DNA of 64,000 nucleotides, from assembly GCA_900551115.1 (NCBI GenBank), contig URUY01000010.1:43688-107687 (forward strand), given 5' to 3'. Of the stretch, positions 43,338 through 52,682 are shown piece by piece. Every line of letters begins with the position of its first letter. Position 1 is the first letter of the stretch. A model generated the notes under the pieces. That model was not told where the DNA came from and made no database searches. It was given only the letters and a program-made list of their open reading frames with translations. This stretch comes from an uncultured Lachnospiraceae bacterium (GTDB lineage: Bacteria; Bacillota; Clostridia; Lachnospirales; Lachnospiraceae). The position numbers and the translations under genes were made by a program.

Positions 43338-43949
43338 CTATCTTGTCTTTCCGTAGGCAAGCTGTTTTACCATGTCAATATACCCTACTATTTCCTGATA
43401 GAGCATATCGGGATGAAAGGATGCATCCTGAAAACGTTCCGTCATCAAACCCTTTATGGTAAAATCCAACATCTTACACAGCCTGTCACCGTCCACGGCA
43501 GGCTGTAAACCTGTAAAGTCCATCTGCTCCTGCAGCTTCCCGTAAATACCCTCAAGGGTACCCCGCATATCCTCAATAGCAAGCAGTGCTTCACTCACAT
43601 CCTCGCTCATGGAACGCGTCAAAAACTGCTGCATGTACGGATATCCCCGAAGTGCCTGCAGCTTGGCATATTCAATCTGTTTTATTATCTCGAATGCATC
43701 TGTCTCCGCAGGCGATACCGCCGACTTCAACTCCAATGCCATATATCTTACACTGTAATCATAAATAAAAGTATACAATCCCAATTTATTGCCAAAATAA
43801 TGGAATAACAGCCCTTTGCTGATAGCTGCTTCCTTTACAATGTCATCCGTACTGGCATGACGGTAACCGTGCAGGGAAAATACTTTGAGCGCGGCATTTA
43901 TCATCCTGTCCTGCTTTTCTTTTTTCAAATCAAAAAACTTTCCGTTCAT
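43338..43949 (-). CDS. TetR/AcrR family transcriptional regulator
   Basis: 203 residues from MNGKFFDLKKEKQDR (43949), with GGGAG nine bases upstream. The helix-turn-helix is residues about 14-60: INAALKVFSLHGYRHASTDD followed by IVKEAAISKGLLFHYFGNK, which is typical. The C-terminal ligand domain is unlike any I recognise. A palindrome, CTGATTAGTCAG, just after its own -10 box suggests autorepression. No neighbouring efflux gene shares the orientation, so the regulon is unclear. Confidence 0.92.
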   Translation of the reverse strand: MNGKFFDLKKEKQDRMINAALKVFSLHGYRHASTDDIVKEAAISKGLLFHYFGNKLGLYTFIYDYSVRYMALELKSAVSPAETDAFEIIKQIEYAKLQALRGYPYMQQFLTRSMSEDVSEALLAIEDMRGTLEGIYGKLQEQMDFTGLQPAVDGDRLCKMLDFTIKGLMTERFQDASFHPDMLYQEIVGYIDMVKQLAYGKTR

Positions 43950-43976
43950 AAAACCGCTCCCTGCCTGTTCTTTCAT

Positions 43977-44027
43977 TGACCTGATTAGTCAGATTTTTAA
44001 TATAGCACATTATGCCTTTTCAGGCAA
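43977..44027 (-). promoter_or_regulatory. TetR promoter and palindromic operator
   Basis: TTGCCT (44022-44027), 17-base spacer, TATATT (43999-44004). Directly downstream lies CTGATTAGTCAG (43981-43992), overlapping TGAC-N7-GTCA (43977-43991), at the expected transcript start. Confidence 0.7.
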
Positions 44028-44147
44028 GCGGTAAAATTTAACTGTTTTATGAAATTTTTATACATAATCTCTTTTCTTTTCCATAAAATAGTATTAAAAT
44101 GTCTATATTACATTAATTCACGTTCGGACAATGAAAGGAGTAGTTTC

Positions 44148-44492
44148 ATGGCTAAAAAATTTGGTAAATTCATACTCTTCACGGCTGCTGCCGCTGCTGC
44201 ATGCGCCGGTGTATATTATTATTTTCAGAATAAACAAAAGTTTTCTGCTGATTACAATGATGATGAGGATGATGATTATGACAATTTCAGCGATGACTTA
44301 GACGACACAGATGTAAACCGCTCCTACGTCGCTTTAAGCCACGATAATGAGACCGCAGCAGAAACAGATTCCGCTAAAGAAGAAGCGCCTTTTGAAAAGC
44401 TTTCCTCTTTGGTTTCCGATGTTTCCCAAAAAGCGGAAGAAAAAGTAGAGGAATTTTTTGATGAGGATGAAGAAGCACCTGTTGAAGGCTAA
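44148..44492 (+). CDS. Small acidic membrane-anchored protein
   Basis: 114 residues from MAKKFGKFIL (44148), with GAAAGGAG upstream. A single Ala-rich helix (residues about 7-24) is followed by a strongly acidic tail with clusters such as DYNDDEDDDYDNFSDD and a predicted helix (EKLSSLVSDVSQKAEEKVEE). The layout recalls YtxH-like proteins, but I do not recognise a named family. The tail is probably cytoplasmic by the positive-inside rule only if the helix inverts; topology is unclear. Confidence 0.75.
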   Translation: MAKKFGKFILFTAAAAAACAGVYYYFQNKQKFSADYNDDEDDDYDNFSDDLDDTDVNRSYVALSHDNETAAETDSAKEEAPFEKLSSLVSDVSQKAEEKVEEFFDEDEEAPVEG

Positions 44493-44525
44493 GTACAGCA
44501 CACAGGCAACCAATCATTTCTTACA

Positions 44526-44567
44526 AAAAGCAGGCCTGTTCATTGTAACCAGGCCTGCTTTAATTTT
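44526..44567 (+). terminator. Bidirectional terminator, overlapping the MocR gene end
   Basis: AAAGCAGGCCTG / CAGGCCTGCTTT around 11 bases, then AATTTTT. The last codons and stop of the convergent MocR gene lie within the hairpin. Confidence 0.9.
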
Positions 44568-45985
44568 TCAATTCCTGCCTTTATCTGCTCTTTCTCCATG
44601 CCGCCGTATCCCAGTATGACCGTTGCGCATCCTTTCCCCATGATGTTTTCTTCTGTATATCCATCTGCTGTCTCTACAAAGGTGTCCGAAAAGGCATAAG
44701 CCTTTACTCCATGCCGGGCAGCGCTCTTTACAAGCTCCTGCTCTTTTATCCTTTTATCCCGACAGGTAAGCAGCAGATGCAGTCCTGCATGCTCTCCCGA
44801 TATATCAAACTTTTCCCCAAACGGTTTTAACTCCTGCAAAAGTATATCGTGCTTCTCCCGATAAATCTTCCGCGTTTTATTGAGGTATCTTTCAAAATAA
44901 CCGTCTCTGATAAATTCATTTAAAATGCGCTGGTCAATACGCGATACTGTGGAAGAATAAAAAAAGCATTCCTCCCTGTAGCGCTTTAAAAGCTGCGGCG
45001 GCAATACCATAAAGCTGACACGGATAGCCGGTGCAATGGCCTTTGAAAAAGTACCGATATAGATGACCCTGCCATGGGTATCCGCCCCCTGAAGGGAAGG
45101 AATGGGTTTTCCTTTGTAACGAAACTCACTGTCGTAATCATCCTCTATCAGAAAACGTCCCTCTTCCTCCGCCGCCCATTTTAACAGCTCCATCCGCCTT
45201 CCTATGGGCATCGTTATACCGGTGGGATACTGATGGGAAGGCATCACATAAGCCGCCTTTACCTGCTTTGTATAAAGCTCCTTAGCCAGCATGCCGTTTT
45301 CATCCATACCTACAATTTCTATAGGATACGCAAAGGACTTAAAAATACGGAAGGCTCTCTTATAGGTTGGATTTTCCATGGCAATTCCCGCATGCCGCCC
45401 CAAAAGCTTTTCCAATAAAAGCAGAAGGTAATCGTTTCCTGCCCCTACCACAATCTGATCCGGAGTACAGTTTACTCCTCTGGAAGAATGAAGATACCGG
45501 CTGATAGTCACCCGCAAATCATAGTCACCCTGAGGCTCTCCTAATGCAAACAGCTCCGAATTGCCGTCATTTAAGATATTTTTGGTAATCCGCTTCCACA
45601 CCCCAAAAGGAAATACGCTCATATCCAGGCCGTTAGGAGAAAAATCAAACGCCGGCTCCTTCTGTGTGTTCGGGCGTTTTCCTGCGCCCATATCAGTACC
45701 GGCTGTTTTGCCAAAGCCACTGCCTTCCGGCAGTTCTTCAAGGCTGCATACAAAATATCCCTTATAAGGTCTTGCTTCAATGTAGCCCTCGGACAGAAGC
45801 TGCTCATAAGCAAAATCCACCGTATTTCTGGATACCTGCAGATATCCCGCCAACGCGCGCGTAGAGGGAAGCCGCTCACCACTAAGCAGTTTCCCTCTCT
45901 TTATTTCCTCTCTTATATGCTCGTATATCTGTTCATACAGGCATTTTTTACCATCAGCCTTCAGTTCAATCGCCATATCATACAT
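44540..45985 (-). CDS. MocR/PdxR-type regulator (GntR HTH + aminotransferase domain)
   Basis: 481 residues. Residues about 10-80 are a GntR winged helix (YEQIYEHIREEIKRGKLLSG, then PSTRALAGYLQVSRNTV). Residues 110-480 are an aminotransferase fold I domain with PLP-binding GTFSKAIAPAIRVSF (Lys). Such regulators sense PLP and control pyridoxal or amino-acid genes. The start is uncertain: ATG at 45985 lacks a good ribosome site, and an internal Met three codons later (45976) is possible. It follows the DUF2225 gene by 9 bases, so it may be translated from that transcript. Confidence 0.9.
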   Translation of the reverse strand: MYDMAIELKADGKKCLYEQIYEHIREEIKRGKLLSGERLPSTRALAGYLQVSRNTVDFAYEQLLSEGYIEARPYKGYFVCSLEELPEGSGFGKTAGTDMGAGKRPNTQKEPAFDFSPNGLDMSVFPFGVWKRITKNILNDGNSELFALGEPQGDYDLRVTISRYLHSSRGVNCTPDQIVVGAGNDYLLLLLEKLLGRHAGIAMENPTYKRAFRIFKSFAYPIEIVGMDENGMLAKELYTKQVKAAYVMPSHQYPTGITMPIGRRMELLKWAAEEEGRFLIEDDYDSEFRYKGKPIPSLQGADTHGRVIYIGTFSKAIAPAIRVSFMVLPPQLLKRYREECFFYSSTVSRIDQRILNEFIRDGYFERYLNKTRKIYREKHDILLQELKPFGEKFDISGEHAGLHLLLTCRDKRIKEQELVKSAARHGVKAYAFSDTFVETADGYTEENIMGKGCATVILGYGGMEKEQIKAGIEKLKQAWLQ

Positions 45986-45994
45986 GATTGCAGT

Positions 45995-46846
45995 CTACCC
46001 TTTTGCTTTTTTTAATTCTGCCAACAGTTCATCCTTTAATTCTCTTGCCTTGTCCTTCATTCTGATTCCTGCGGAAGGAGAGGTCAGAATGGAAGCAAGC
46101 AGTCTGGTAGATACATCATATTTACCAAAATCAAACGCCAGCACGGCTATGAGATAGTTCAGTGTATTCTCATCCATGCCGCACATGGGAAAGCTTTCCG
46201 AAGCCAGTGCTGCAGTAAAGCCCTCCAGCGCATTTTTAAGATACTCCTTTTCTTCTTCCTTCAGTGTATCCATTTGTGCCCTGCTGTTATCCTCTCCTGC
46301 AAGCGCCTCCTGCCACCCTCTGAGCAGCCAGGCTGACTTTAAGCAGATATAGGCCTTCTCGCTTGCCTTTGCCTGTTTTACTACCGCACAGGCAAGTGAC
46401 AGCTTATAACGCTCCAATGCTTCCTCGTAGGTGTAAATCTCACCGGAATAGGGCTTCATATGCACATTCTTGCTGATATTTTCCCTGATAAGCTTTACAT
46501 GCACGCCGGACATCGGCTTGAAATAACGGTTAAGCGCTGAAAACCCGCATTTCGGACAGGTAACCACATCATACTTCTGTGCGTCTATGCCTTCGTAAAC
46601 CGGTCTTAAATCTTTATCGGTAGAAAGCAGCTTTGCTTTACCGGTTTTCATTACCTTACTTGTGATTTTAGAATCGCATACCGGACATTCATAGCTGCGG
46701 TCAAAAATCAAATCCTTTTCTTGTATTTCAGGCACATCTACAATATTTTTATTCTCTGTTTTTTCTTCCTTCGGCTCCTCGTATATTGAAGCATTTTCCA
46801 AATTACCCAGTCCGAGACTCGAAAGCCCTGACAACAATCCGGCCAT
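45995..46846 (-). CDS. DUF2225 domain-containing protein
   Basis: 283 residues with GAAGGAGG before the start. Two Cys pairs (YECPVCDSKI and VTCPKCGFSA) form a zinc-ribbon-like unit at about residues 53-100. The rest is helical, resembling a tetratricopeptide stretch with EEALERYKLSLACA. DUF2225 proteins occur widely in Firmicutes; the function is unknown. It sits between glnS and the MocR gene, 2 and 9 bases from them, so one transcript is likely. Confidence 0.88.
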   Translation of the reverse strand: MAGLLSGLSSLGLGNLENASIYEEPKEEKTENKNIVDVPEIQEKDLIFDRSYECPVCDSKITSKVMKTGKAKLLSTDKDLRPVYEGIDAQKYDVVTCPKCGFSALNRYFKPMSGVHVKLIRENISKNVHMKPYSGEIYTYEEALERYKLSLACAVVKQAKASEKAYICLKSAWLLRGWQEALAGEDNSRAQMDTLKEEEKEYLKNALEGFTAALASESFPMCGMDENTLNYLIAVLAFDFGKYDVSTRLLASILTSPSAGIRMKDKARELKDELLAELKKAKG

Positions 46847-46848
46847 TG

Positions 46849-48537
46849 CTAATCCTCCTTCTTTGGTAATACAAATGAACTTTTTAAAGAAACAATACGA
46901 TTAAAGACCAATGCTCCTTCCTCTTTATCCCCTGCTTCTTTGGAATCCTTATAATCCACACAGAAAAATCCGTTGCGGACAAACTGGAAACTGGAAAAAG
47001 CCTTTGCGTCTGCAAGCGCAGGCTCTAAGAAGCATTCCTTTAAAACCGTAAGGGAATTGGGATTTAAATTGAGGCTGCCGTCCTCATTATAAACACCCTT
47101 TTCTTCATCGATAATATTTTCATACAGTCTGACTTCCGCCTTCACAGCCTCTTTTACAGGCACCCAGTGAATAGTCCCCTTTACCTTCCTGCCATCGGGA
47201 CTGTTGCCGCCCCTTGAAGCCGGGTCGTAGGTACAATGCACTTCCGTAACTTCACCGTTTTCATCCTTTACACAGCCGGTACAGGTTACAAAGTAAGCAT
47301 TCATCAGACGTACCTCGTTGCCTGGGAACAGGCGGAAATACTTCTTAGGAGGCTCCTCCATAAAATCTTCTCTTTCAATGTACAGCTCGCGTCCAAAGGG
47401 AATCTGCCTGCTGCCCAGCGCTTCGTTCTCCAGATTATTGGGCGCATTAAGCATTTCCGTCTTATCCTCAGGGTAATTGTCAATTATGAGCTTAACCGGA
47501 TTTAACACCGCCATCATACGGGGGCGCTTCAGTTTCAAATCCTCTCTGATACAATACTCCAGCATCGCATAATCCACAGAGGAATTTGCCTTGGAAACAC
47601 CGCATAAATCCACGAACAGCTTAATGGATTCCGGAGTAAAACCACGGCGGCGCAGCGCAGCAATGGATACCAGCCTGGGGTCATCCCAGCCGTCCACAAT
47701 CCCCTGCTCCACCAGTTTCTTTATATATCTCTTACCCGTTACCACGTTGGTCAGGTACAGCTTTGCAAACTCAATCTGTTTCGGAGGATGGGGATACTCT
47801 AACTCCCTTACAACCCAGTCGTACAAGGGTCTGTGATCTTCAAATTCAAGCGTACAGATAGAATGGGTAATCCCTTCAATGGCATCCTCAATGGGATGTG
47901 CAAAATCATACATGGGATAGATACACCATTTATCACCGGTGTTGTGATGCGTCATGCGCGCCACACGGTAAATAACCGGGTCACGCATATTAATATTAGG
48001 GGACGCCATATCTATCCTGGCACGAAGCACCTTCTCTCCGTCCGCATATTTGCCGTCTTTCATTTCTTCAAACAGCTTTAAGTTTTCTTCTATGCTTCTG
48101 TCTGCAGAAGGGTCTTCCTTACCGGCTTCCGTCAGCGTTCCTCTATATTCTCTTATCTTTTCAGCCGTCAGATCCGATACATAGGCCTTCCCCTTTTTAA
48201 TCAGCTTTACAGCGCCTTCATACATTTCATCAAAATAATTGGAAGCGAAAAACAGCCTGTCCTCCCAGTCAGCGCCCAGCCATGCAATGTCCTCCTTGAT
48301 GGACTCCACAAATTCTTCCTTCTCTTTTGTAGGATTGGTATCGTCAAAACGCATATTAAATTTGCCGTTATATTTCTGTGCCAGTCCGTAATTTAAAAGG
48401 ATGCTTTTGGCATGTCCGATATGCAGATAGCCGTTAGGTTCAGGGGGAAAACGGGTATGGACGGTATCGTACACGCCCTCTGCCAGATCCTTATCAATAA
48501 TCTGTTCAATAAAATTCCTGCTTTCCATTTCACTCAT
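46849..48537 (-). CDS. glnS: Glutaminyl-tRNA synthetase
   Basis: About 562 residues; the second ATG (48537) is preferred because AAAGGA lies nine bases before it. Class I features: FPPEPNGYLHIGHAKS (HIGH box near residue 40), NMRFDDTNPTKE, and YDFAHPIEDAIEGITHSICT. Then come VSIAALRRRGFTPE and a C-terminal anticodon-binding pair of beta barrels starting near PRMMAVLNPVKLII. It charges tRNA-Gln directly. Whether the species also has GatCAB cannot be told from this window. Confidence 0.95.
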   Translation of the reverse strand: MSEMESRNFIEQIIDKDLAEGVYDTVHTRFPPEPNGYLHIGHAKSILLNYGLAQKYNGKFNMRFDDTNPTKEKEEFVESIKEDIAWLGADWEDRLFFASNYFDEMYEGAVKLIKKGKAYVSDLTAEKIREYRGTLTEAGKEDPSADRSIEENLKLFEEMKDGKYADGEKVLRARIDMASPNINMRDPVIYRVARMTHHNTGDKWCIYPMYDFAHPIEDAIEGITHSICTLEFEDHRPLYDWVVRELEYPHPPKQIEFAKLYLTNVVTGKRYIKKLVEQGIVDGWDDPRLVSIAALRRRGFTPESIKLFVDLCGVSKANSSVDYAMLEYCIREDLKLKRPRMMAVLNPVKLIIDNYPEDKTEMLNAPNNLENEALGSRQIPFGRELYIEREDFMEEPPKKYFRLFPGNEVRLMNAYFVTCTGCVKDENGEVTEVHCTYDPASRGGNSPDGRKVKGTIHWVPVKEAVKAEVRLYENIIDEEKGVYNEDGSLNLNPNSLTVLKECFLEPALADAKAFSSFQFVRNGFFCVDYKDSKEAGDKEEGALVFNRIVSLKSSFVLPKKED

Positions 48538-48606
48538 TGTCATATATCCTTTCGTGTTTCATTTAGTTATATCACCTACGAAACCCTTAGTCCCGCGCAC
48601 TATACA

Positions 48607-51117
48607 TTATCTTAGCACATATTCCTCTGCCTTAGCAAGCAGTTCTTCCAGTGTATAAAGGGGAACCGTATACTGTACTCCCAGGGTACTTTCCAAAAAC
48701 ATCCGGTTTTCCTCTGTATCCACAAAAAGCAGTCCTTCGATTACTGCAATCGGCTTAAAATCAGGACTTAACATATAGCCATAGGACAGGCCGCGCATAT
48801 ACATATTGCCTTCCGCATCCCTGCCCAGAAACTGACGCATTTCATCGGCAAGTCCGCTTAAGCTGCACTGTAAGCTCATATCCAAGGTGTCGTAAATTTC
48901 CATGGTATCATCCGTATATTGAATAAACATCAGGCTCTTGTTTTCATCATAAAACACACAATGGGCAAGCTCCGCTTTTGCAAGCCCCTTTTCCTGTGCG
49001 CAGGCTACCGCCTCGCTATATTCCAGATATTCATTTTCCGGTATGGACACGTTTTCCGTATATTCCATACAATCAGCACCGATACTGTATTCATAGACCG
49101 TTACTCTGTTGTCCTGATACGGCAGGACAAGATAGCCGTTCTCTGCTATCTGAAAATCCTTTACATTTTGGGAATGGGACTGAAATTTGTCAGCCAGATA
49201 AAAAATCTCCGCCTCTTCCACATTGACAATATGATATTCACCGCTTCTTGTAAACAGTATATACATGTCCCTGTCGGCAAAGACAGCACCGCCCGCCACG
49301 CTGGTTCCCAAAGGAAAGCTTGCATATTCTTCTCCGTCTTCCTCACTAATCAGCTTTGCCTCATATGAATTTGTAAACAGCAGCTTATCGGCATCATCTG
49401 CATAGGGTCTGAGTAAATAGTAGCCAAAGCAGTTGTCATAGGTGCGCTGCCATAAAACCTCTCCCGTTTTGGGGCGGCATGCAAGTATTGTTGCCTGCAG
49501 TCTGCTATACTCCTCTCCGCTGTAATTTAAAAGCACATAAGCCACATCATCCCTGTACTGGATCTGCTGTACTGAATTTTCTCCCAACCAAACAGGCGTA
49601 TAGCCGGGAGTCAGGAGCGCATCCCCGGAAAGCTCTAAAAAATGCAGCTCTCTTTCTCCCACAAGATTAAAATTTCCCTCTTCGTCCGAAATCCTCTCTT
49701 CAAAAGCAAGCACGGTTCCTTCCCTGCTAAACCAAAAATCCTCTGTCAGACTATGGCCCTGTGGAGGGGTATACTGTCCCAACAGTTCAAGAGATGTACC
49801 GTCAAACAGAGCTATGTCATTCAGACCGCTCACCAGCAGATATTTTCCTTCCCTATCGCTATATACACCGCCCACATAAGCGTATGTAACCGTATCTGTC
49901 ACTCTTTCCTCGGAAATACTGTAGATATCTACGCCGTCCCTGCCGTTCACATAAGCAATTTTGTCATTTCCCAAAAAGGTACAGTCATATTCCAAAAAGG
50001 AACCGTTATCTGCAGTTCTTTTTTCATACAAGGCCATGCCCGAAACAATGTCCCAAACAGTAAGGGTTCCTGACCTGTCACAGGTAAGCAGTGTCTTCCT
50101 ATCAGCGGAAAGCTTCATAAAGTCAATAATGCCCGCTGTTTTCAGCTGATACCGGGGCTTTATGTAGCTGCCGCTATCATATACATGCAGGCTTTCCGTC
50201 AGGGCAAATCTTGCCTCCGGCGTATATGGCATCTGCATCCCCTCATATTCCGTCAGAGCCTGTACTGCCGTATGAATAGCACCAATCCGGTCCCCCTCTT
50301 TCAGTTCCCTCTGGGATTCCTCGGCAAGACTGACTGCCTGATATTCCAAAAGAGACCGGTTCTGCTGCTGTATTTCTGCAGACTGCGCCTGTATCTCCGC
50401 AGATTGTGCCATAATTTCTTCATTCTGTGCTTCTATCTGTTTGTTCTGATTCTGAATACGCAGCGCCATAACGGTGCTGACGGCTCCGAATGCAAGACAG
50501 ATGGCTGCTCCCGACAGAGAAGCCGCCAAAATCCTCTTCATCCTTCTTTCCCGGTGTCTCTGCCGCAAATCATCATAGCTTACCGAAAACATAGGCGCCA
50601 ACAGCCGCAGAATTTCTAAACGCATAGCCTTTAGCATGGCACGCTTATTTTTTCCGCGTATATCCGCCGCCAAAGGCTCCATTTCTTTTTTTATGATTTC
50701 CACAGTGCCATCCGGCTTCTCAACCGTTTCTTCTGCAAACAGAAGCTCCTCCGGAAAAGACTCCTCCGGCTCGCCTTCTATCAGCACGGCCAGTACCTTT
50801 TCGCGTCCGTGCATCTTAATAAAGGTTTCTATTTCTCTCTTGCACCACAAGGATTCCCGAAGCCGGGGAGAACAGATTACAATTAAATATTCCGATTCCT
50901 GCAGGGCTTTTAAAATCGGGTCTTCCAGATTGCTTGTAAGAGGAAGCTCATCCCTGTCACGGAACACTCTTTCTATTTTAGTACGTCCGCTTTGTTTTTT
51001 TGCAATATTTGCCGGTAAACGAAAAGCCTCCAACTGTTTATGGAGGTTTTCTGCTGCAAATTTATCCGGTTCCGTATGCCTGTAACTGATAAATGCATCA
51101 TATGTATACTTCATCAT
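48607..51117 (-). CDS. TIR domain - TM helix - coiled coil - beta-propeller protein
   Basis: 836 residues. The TIR domain (1-180) opens YDAFISYRH and contains IVICSPRLRESLWCKREIE, with Glu95 at the position of the catalytic Glu of NAD-cleaving TIRs. One membrane helix (195-219) follows. Residues 220-270 form a Gln/Glu-rich coiled coil with repeated AQSAEIQ. The rest is a WD40/quinoprotein-like propeller (LLTCDRSGTLTVWDIVSG and similar blades). The coil next to the helix suggests oligomeric signalling at the membrane. It could sense a stimulus with the propeller and trigger NAD loss or another signal, but that is inference. Its start overlaps the DHH gene by 20 bases. Confidence 0.82.
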   Translation of the reverse strand: MMKYTYDAFISYRHTEPDKFAAENLHKQLEAFRLPANIAKKQSGRTKIERVFRDRDELPLTSNLEDPILKALQESEYLIVICSPRLRESLWCKREIETFIKMHGREKVLAVLIEGEPEESFPEELLFAEETVEKPDGTVEIIKKEMEPLAADIRGKNKRAMLKAMRLEILRLLAPMFSVSYDDLRQRHRERRMKRILAASLSGAAICLAFGAVSTVMALRIQNQNKQIEAQNEEIMAQSAEIQAQSAEIQQQNRSLLEYQAVSLAEESQRELKEGDRIGAIHTAVQALTEYEGMQMPYTPEARFALTESLHVYDSGSYIKPRYQLKTAGIIDFMKLSADRKTLLTCDRSGTLTVWDIVSGMALYEKRTADNGSFLEYDCTFLGNDKIAYVNGRDGVDIYSISEERVTDTVTYAYVGGVYSDREGKYLLVSGLNDIALFDGTSLELLGQYTPPQGHSLTEDFWFSREGTVLAFEERISDEEGNFNLVGERELHFLELSGDALLTPGYTPVWLGENSVQQIQYRDDVAYVLLNYSGEEYSRLQATILACRPKTGEVLWQRTYDNCFGYYLLRPYADDADKLLFTNSYEAKLISEEDGEEYASFPLGTSVAGGAVFADRDMYILFTRSGEYHIVNVEEAEIFYLADKFQSHSQNVKDFQIAENGYLVLPYQDNRVTVYEYSIGADCMEYTENVSIPENEYLEYSEAVACAQEKGLAKAELAHCVFYDENKSLMFIQYTDDTMEIYDTLDMSLQCSLSGLADEMRQFLGRDAEGNMYMRGLSYGYMLSPDFKPIAVIEGLLFVDTEENRMFLESTLGVQYTVPLYTLEELLAKAEEYVLR

Positions 51118-52663
51118 GCCTTTCCCCGTCCTTCTGCACTCCCTCTATTTCATCATAGGTTTTTGCAAAAATGTCCTTCTCTACCACATACACATCATGC
51201 AGGTCATCACATCTTACTGCCAGATAGTCCCCCGGCCTGCCTAACATATATTTTTCCCGATCCCATTCCGTAAAGACTTTTACCCCCTTTTGCAGAGGCC
51301 TTGCATAAATTTTTATTTCTCCGGTAGGCACGCACACTCTGGCATAATCAGTCAGTACCAAATCCTTTCCGTCCGTCCTGTTTTTGATAATGGGCAGGTA
51401 CTCCGTATTCATGCAGCATTCCTCATAGCTGTACTTTTTTTCCAGCTTCAGATAAGACTGCTCAAATTTCTTTTTACGGTTCGGGTATACCTCACCCTTG
51501 ATACCGATTATAATATAGAGGTCCTCTTCCACAGTCATTTCCACATCCCCTTCCAGGGTCCTGATGGTAATGGGTGTTCCAATGGGCAGTACCTCATCTG
51601 CCTTTACAAATCCCACCGGTATCTGTTTTTTCTGATACAGCTTCATATCGCCTGTTTCTGCCTCATATTCTTTTGCATAAATAAGCTCAAAGCTGTCAAA
51701 ATATGCCGTCATCCTGCTGTTAAAATAACCTTCCGCATGAAGAGTGGGATAATGCTCTTCATACCGCTTTTTGCTGATAAAGCCGCCCGCTTTTTCATAG
51801 TGCCCGCCGCCTGAACCGATTCCCTCCGTCAGAAAAGCCGCAAGCTCACTTGCATTGACTTCCCTGATACAGCTGCGGACAGACAGCTTATATCCGTCCG
51901 GTGTTTCATTAAACACTACACAGGTATTGATAGCATCCACCTGCAGCAGGAAATCACTGATAAGCCCCAGAATGTTAGGGTCACAGGGCTGTGCCTTTAT
52001 CACCCCAAACCTATAATCGTCATTATAGCTGTAGCGAATCATAGCAACACCCGCTATTTCCAGCTCTTTTAAAGAGAGATTGGAATTACGGAACAGCGTA
52101 ATCAGGCTCTTGTCATAGGGAAGTGCTTCTCTCATATCCATATCCAGCGGATTATGAATTTCCGAAAACTGATTGGTATCCGTATACAGGCCATAGTACA
52201 GTGCCGTCCCCAAACCGTTTTCATCGTTAATTACATATCCTGCCTCTGTCAAAAGCCTCCAGACCAAAGTGGAACAGCTTCCCAGACTGGGCTGGATAAT
52301 ACTTAACGGCACGTCTTCTATTTCTACCTGATGATGGTCAATGACAGCTACCTCATCCCCGGTAAGTCCGGTCACATTACCGGCGCCGTACTGACAATCC
52401 ACCGTAATCAGCAGACCGTCAATATGTTTTGCTTCTCTTCCTTCCGGTTTGATATAACAAACCGGAAGCTGCAGTTTTTCTACCATCAGACAAAGATTGG
52501 ATTTCTGTATCTCAAATCTGCCGCTGTATACCAGCGAAACCTCTTTTCCCTTACTTTTGTAATAGCAATACAGACCATATCCGGACGCTAATGCATCCGC
52601 ATCCGGATTGTCATGGCACTGAATTGTTATTTTATCAAACTTCTCTAAATCCTGTAATATCAT
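51098..52663 (-). CDS. DHH family phosphoesterase with a C-terminal extension
   Basis: 521 residues from MILQDLEKFDK (52663); GGGTGGGGG is close upstream. The DHH domain has HDNPDADALASGYGL, VDCQYGAGN and VIDHHQ; the DHHA1 part has GSGGGHYEKAGG near residue 285. This set hydrolyses nanoRNA, pAp or cyclic dinucleotides. The last 200 residues are an extension; two parts, IKGEVYPNRKKKFEQSY and HDVYVVEKDIFAKTY, share a Tyr-Val/Pro-x5-Phe-x2-S/T-Tyr layout and may be a duplicated small domain. The gene follows AICAR transformylase by 19 bases and precedes the TIR gene with a short overlap. Confidence 0.85.
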   Translation of the reverse strand: MILQDLEKFDKITIQCHDNPDADALASGYGLYCYYKSKGKEVSLVYSGRFEIQKSNLCLMVEKLQLPVCYIKPEGREAKHIDGLLITVDCQYGAGNVTGLTGDEVAVIDHHQVEIEDVPLSIIQPSLGSCSTLVWRLLTEAGYVINDENGLGTALYYGLYTDTNQFSEIHNPLDMDMREALPYDKSLITLFRNSNLSLKELEIAGVAMIRYSYNDDYRFGVIKAQPCDPNILGLISDFLLQVDAINTCVVFNETPDGYKLSVRSCIREVNASELAAFLTEGIGSGGGHYEKAGGFISKKRYEEHYPTLHAEGYFNSRMTAYFDSFELIYAKEYEAETGDMKLYQKKQIPVGFVKADEVLPIGTPITIRTLEGDVEMTVEEDLYIIIGIKGEVYPNRKKKFEQSYLKLEKKYSYEECCMNTEYLPIIKNRTDGKDLVLTDYARVCVPTGEIKIYARPLQKGVKVFTEWDREKYMLGRPGDYLAVRCDDLHDVYVVEKDIFAKTYDEIEGVQKDGERHDEVYI

Positions 52664-52682
52664 AGCCCCCACCCTTTAACTA

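Noticed and set aside
48607..51117. TIR protein as a confirmed anti-phage system
   Set aside because: Only the domain order is visible; no known effector partner gene lies beside it and the catalytic Glu is assigned by alignment by eye.
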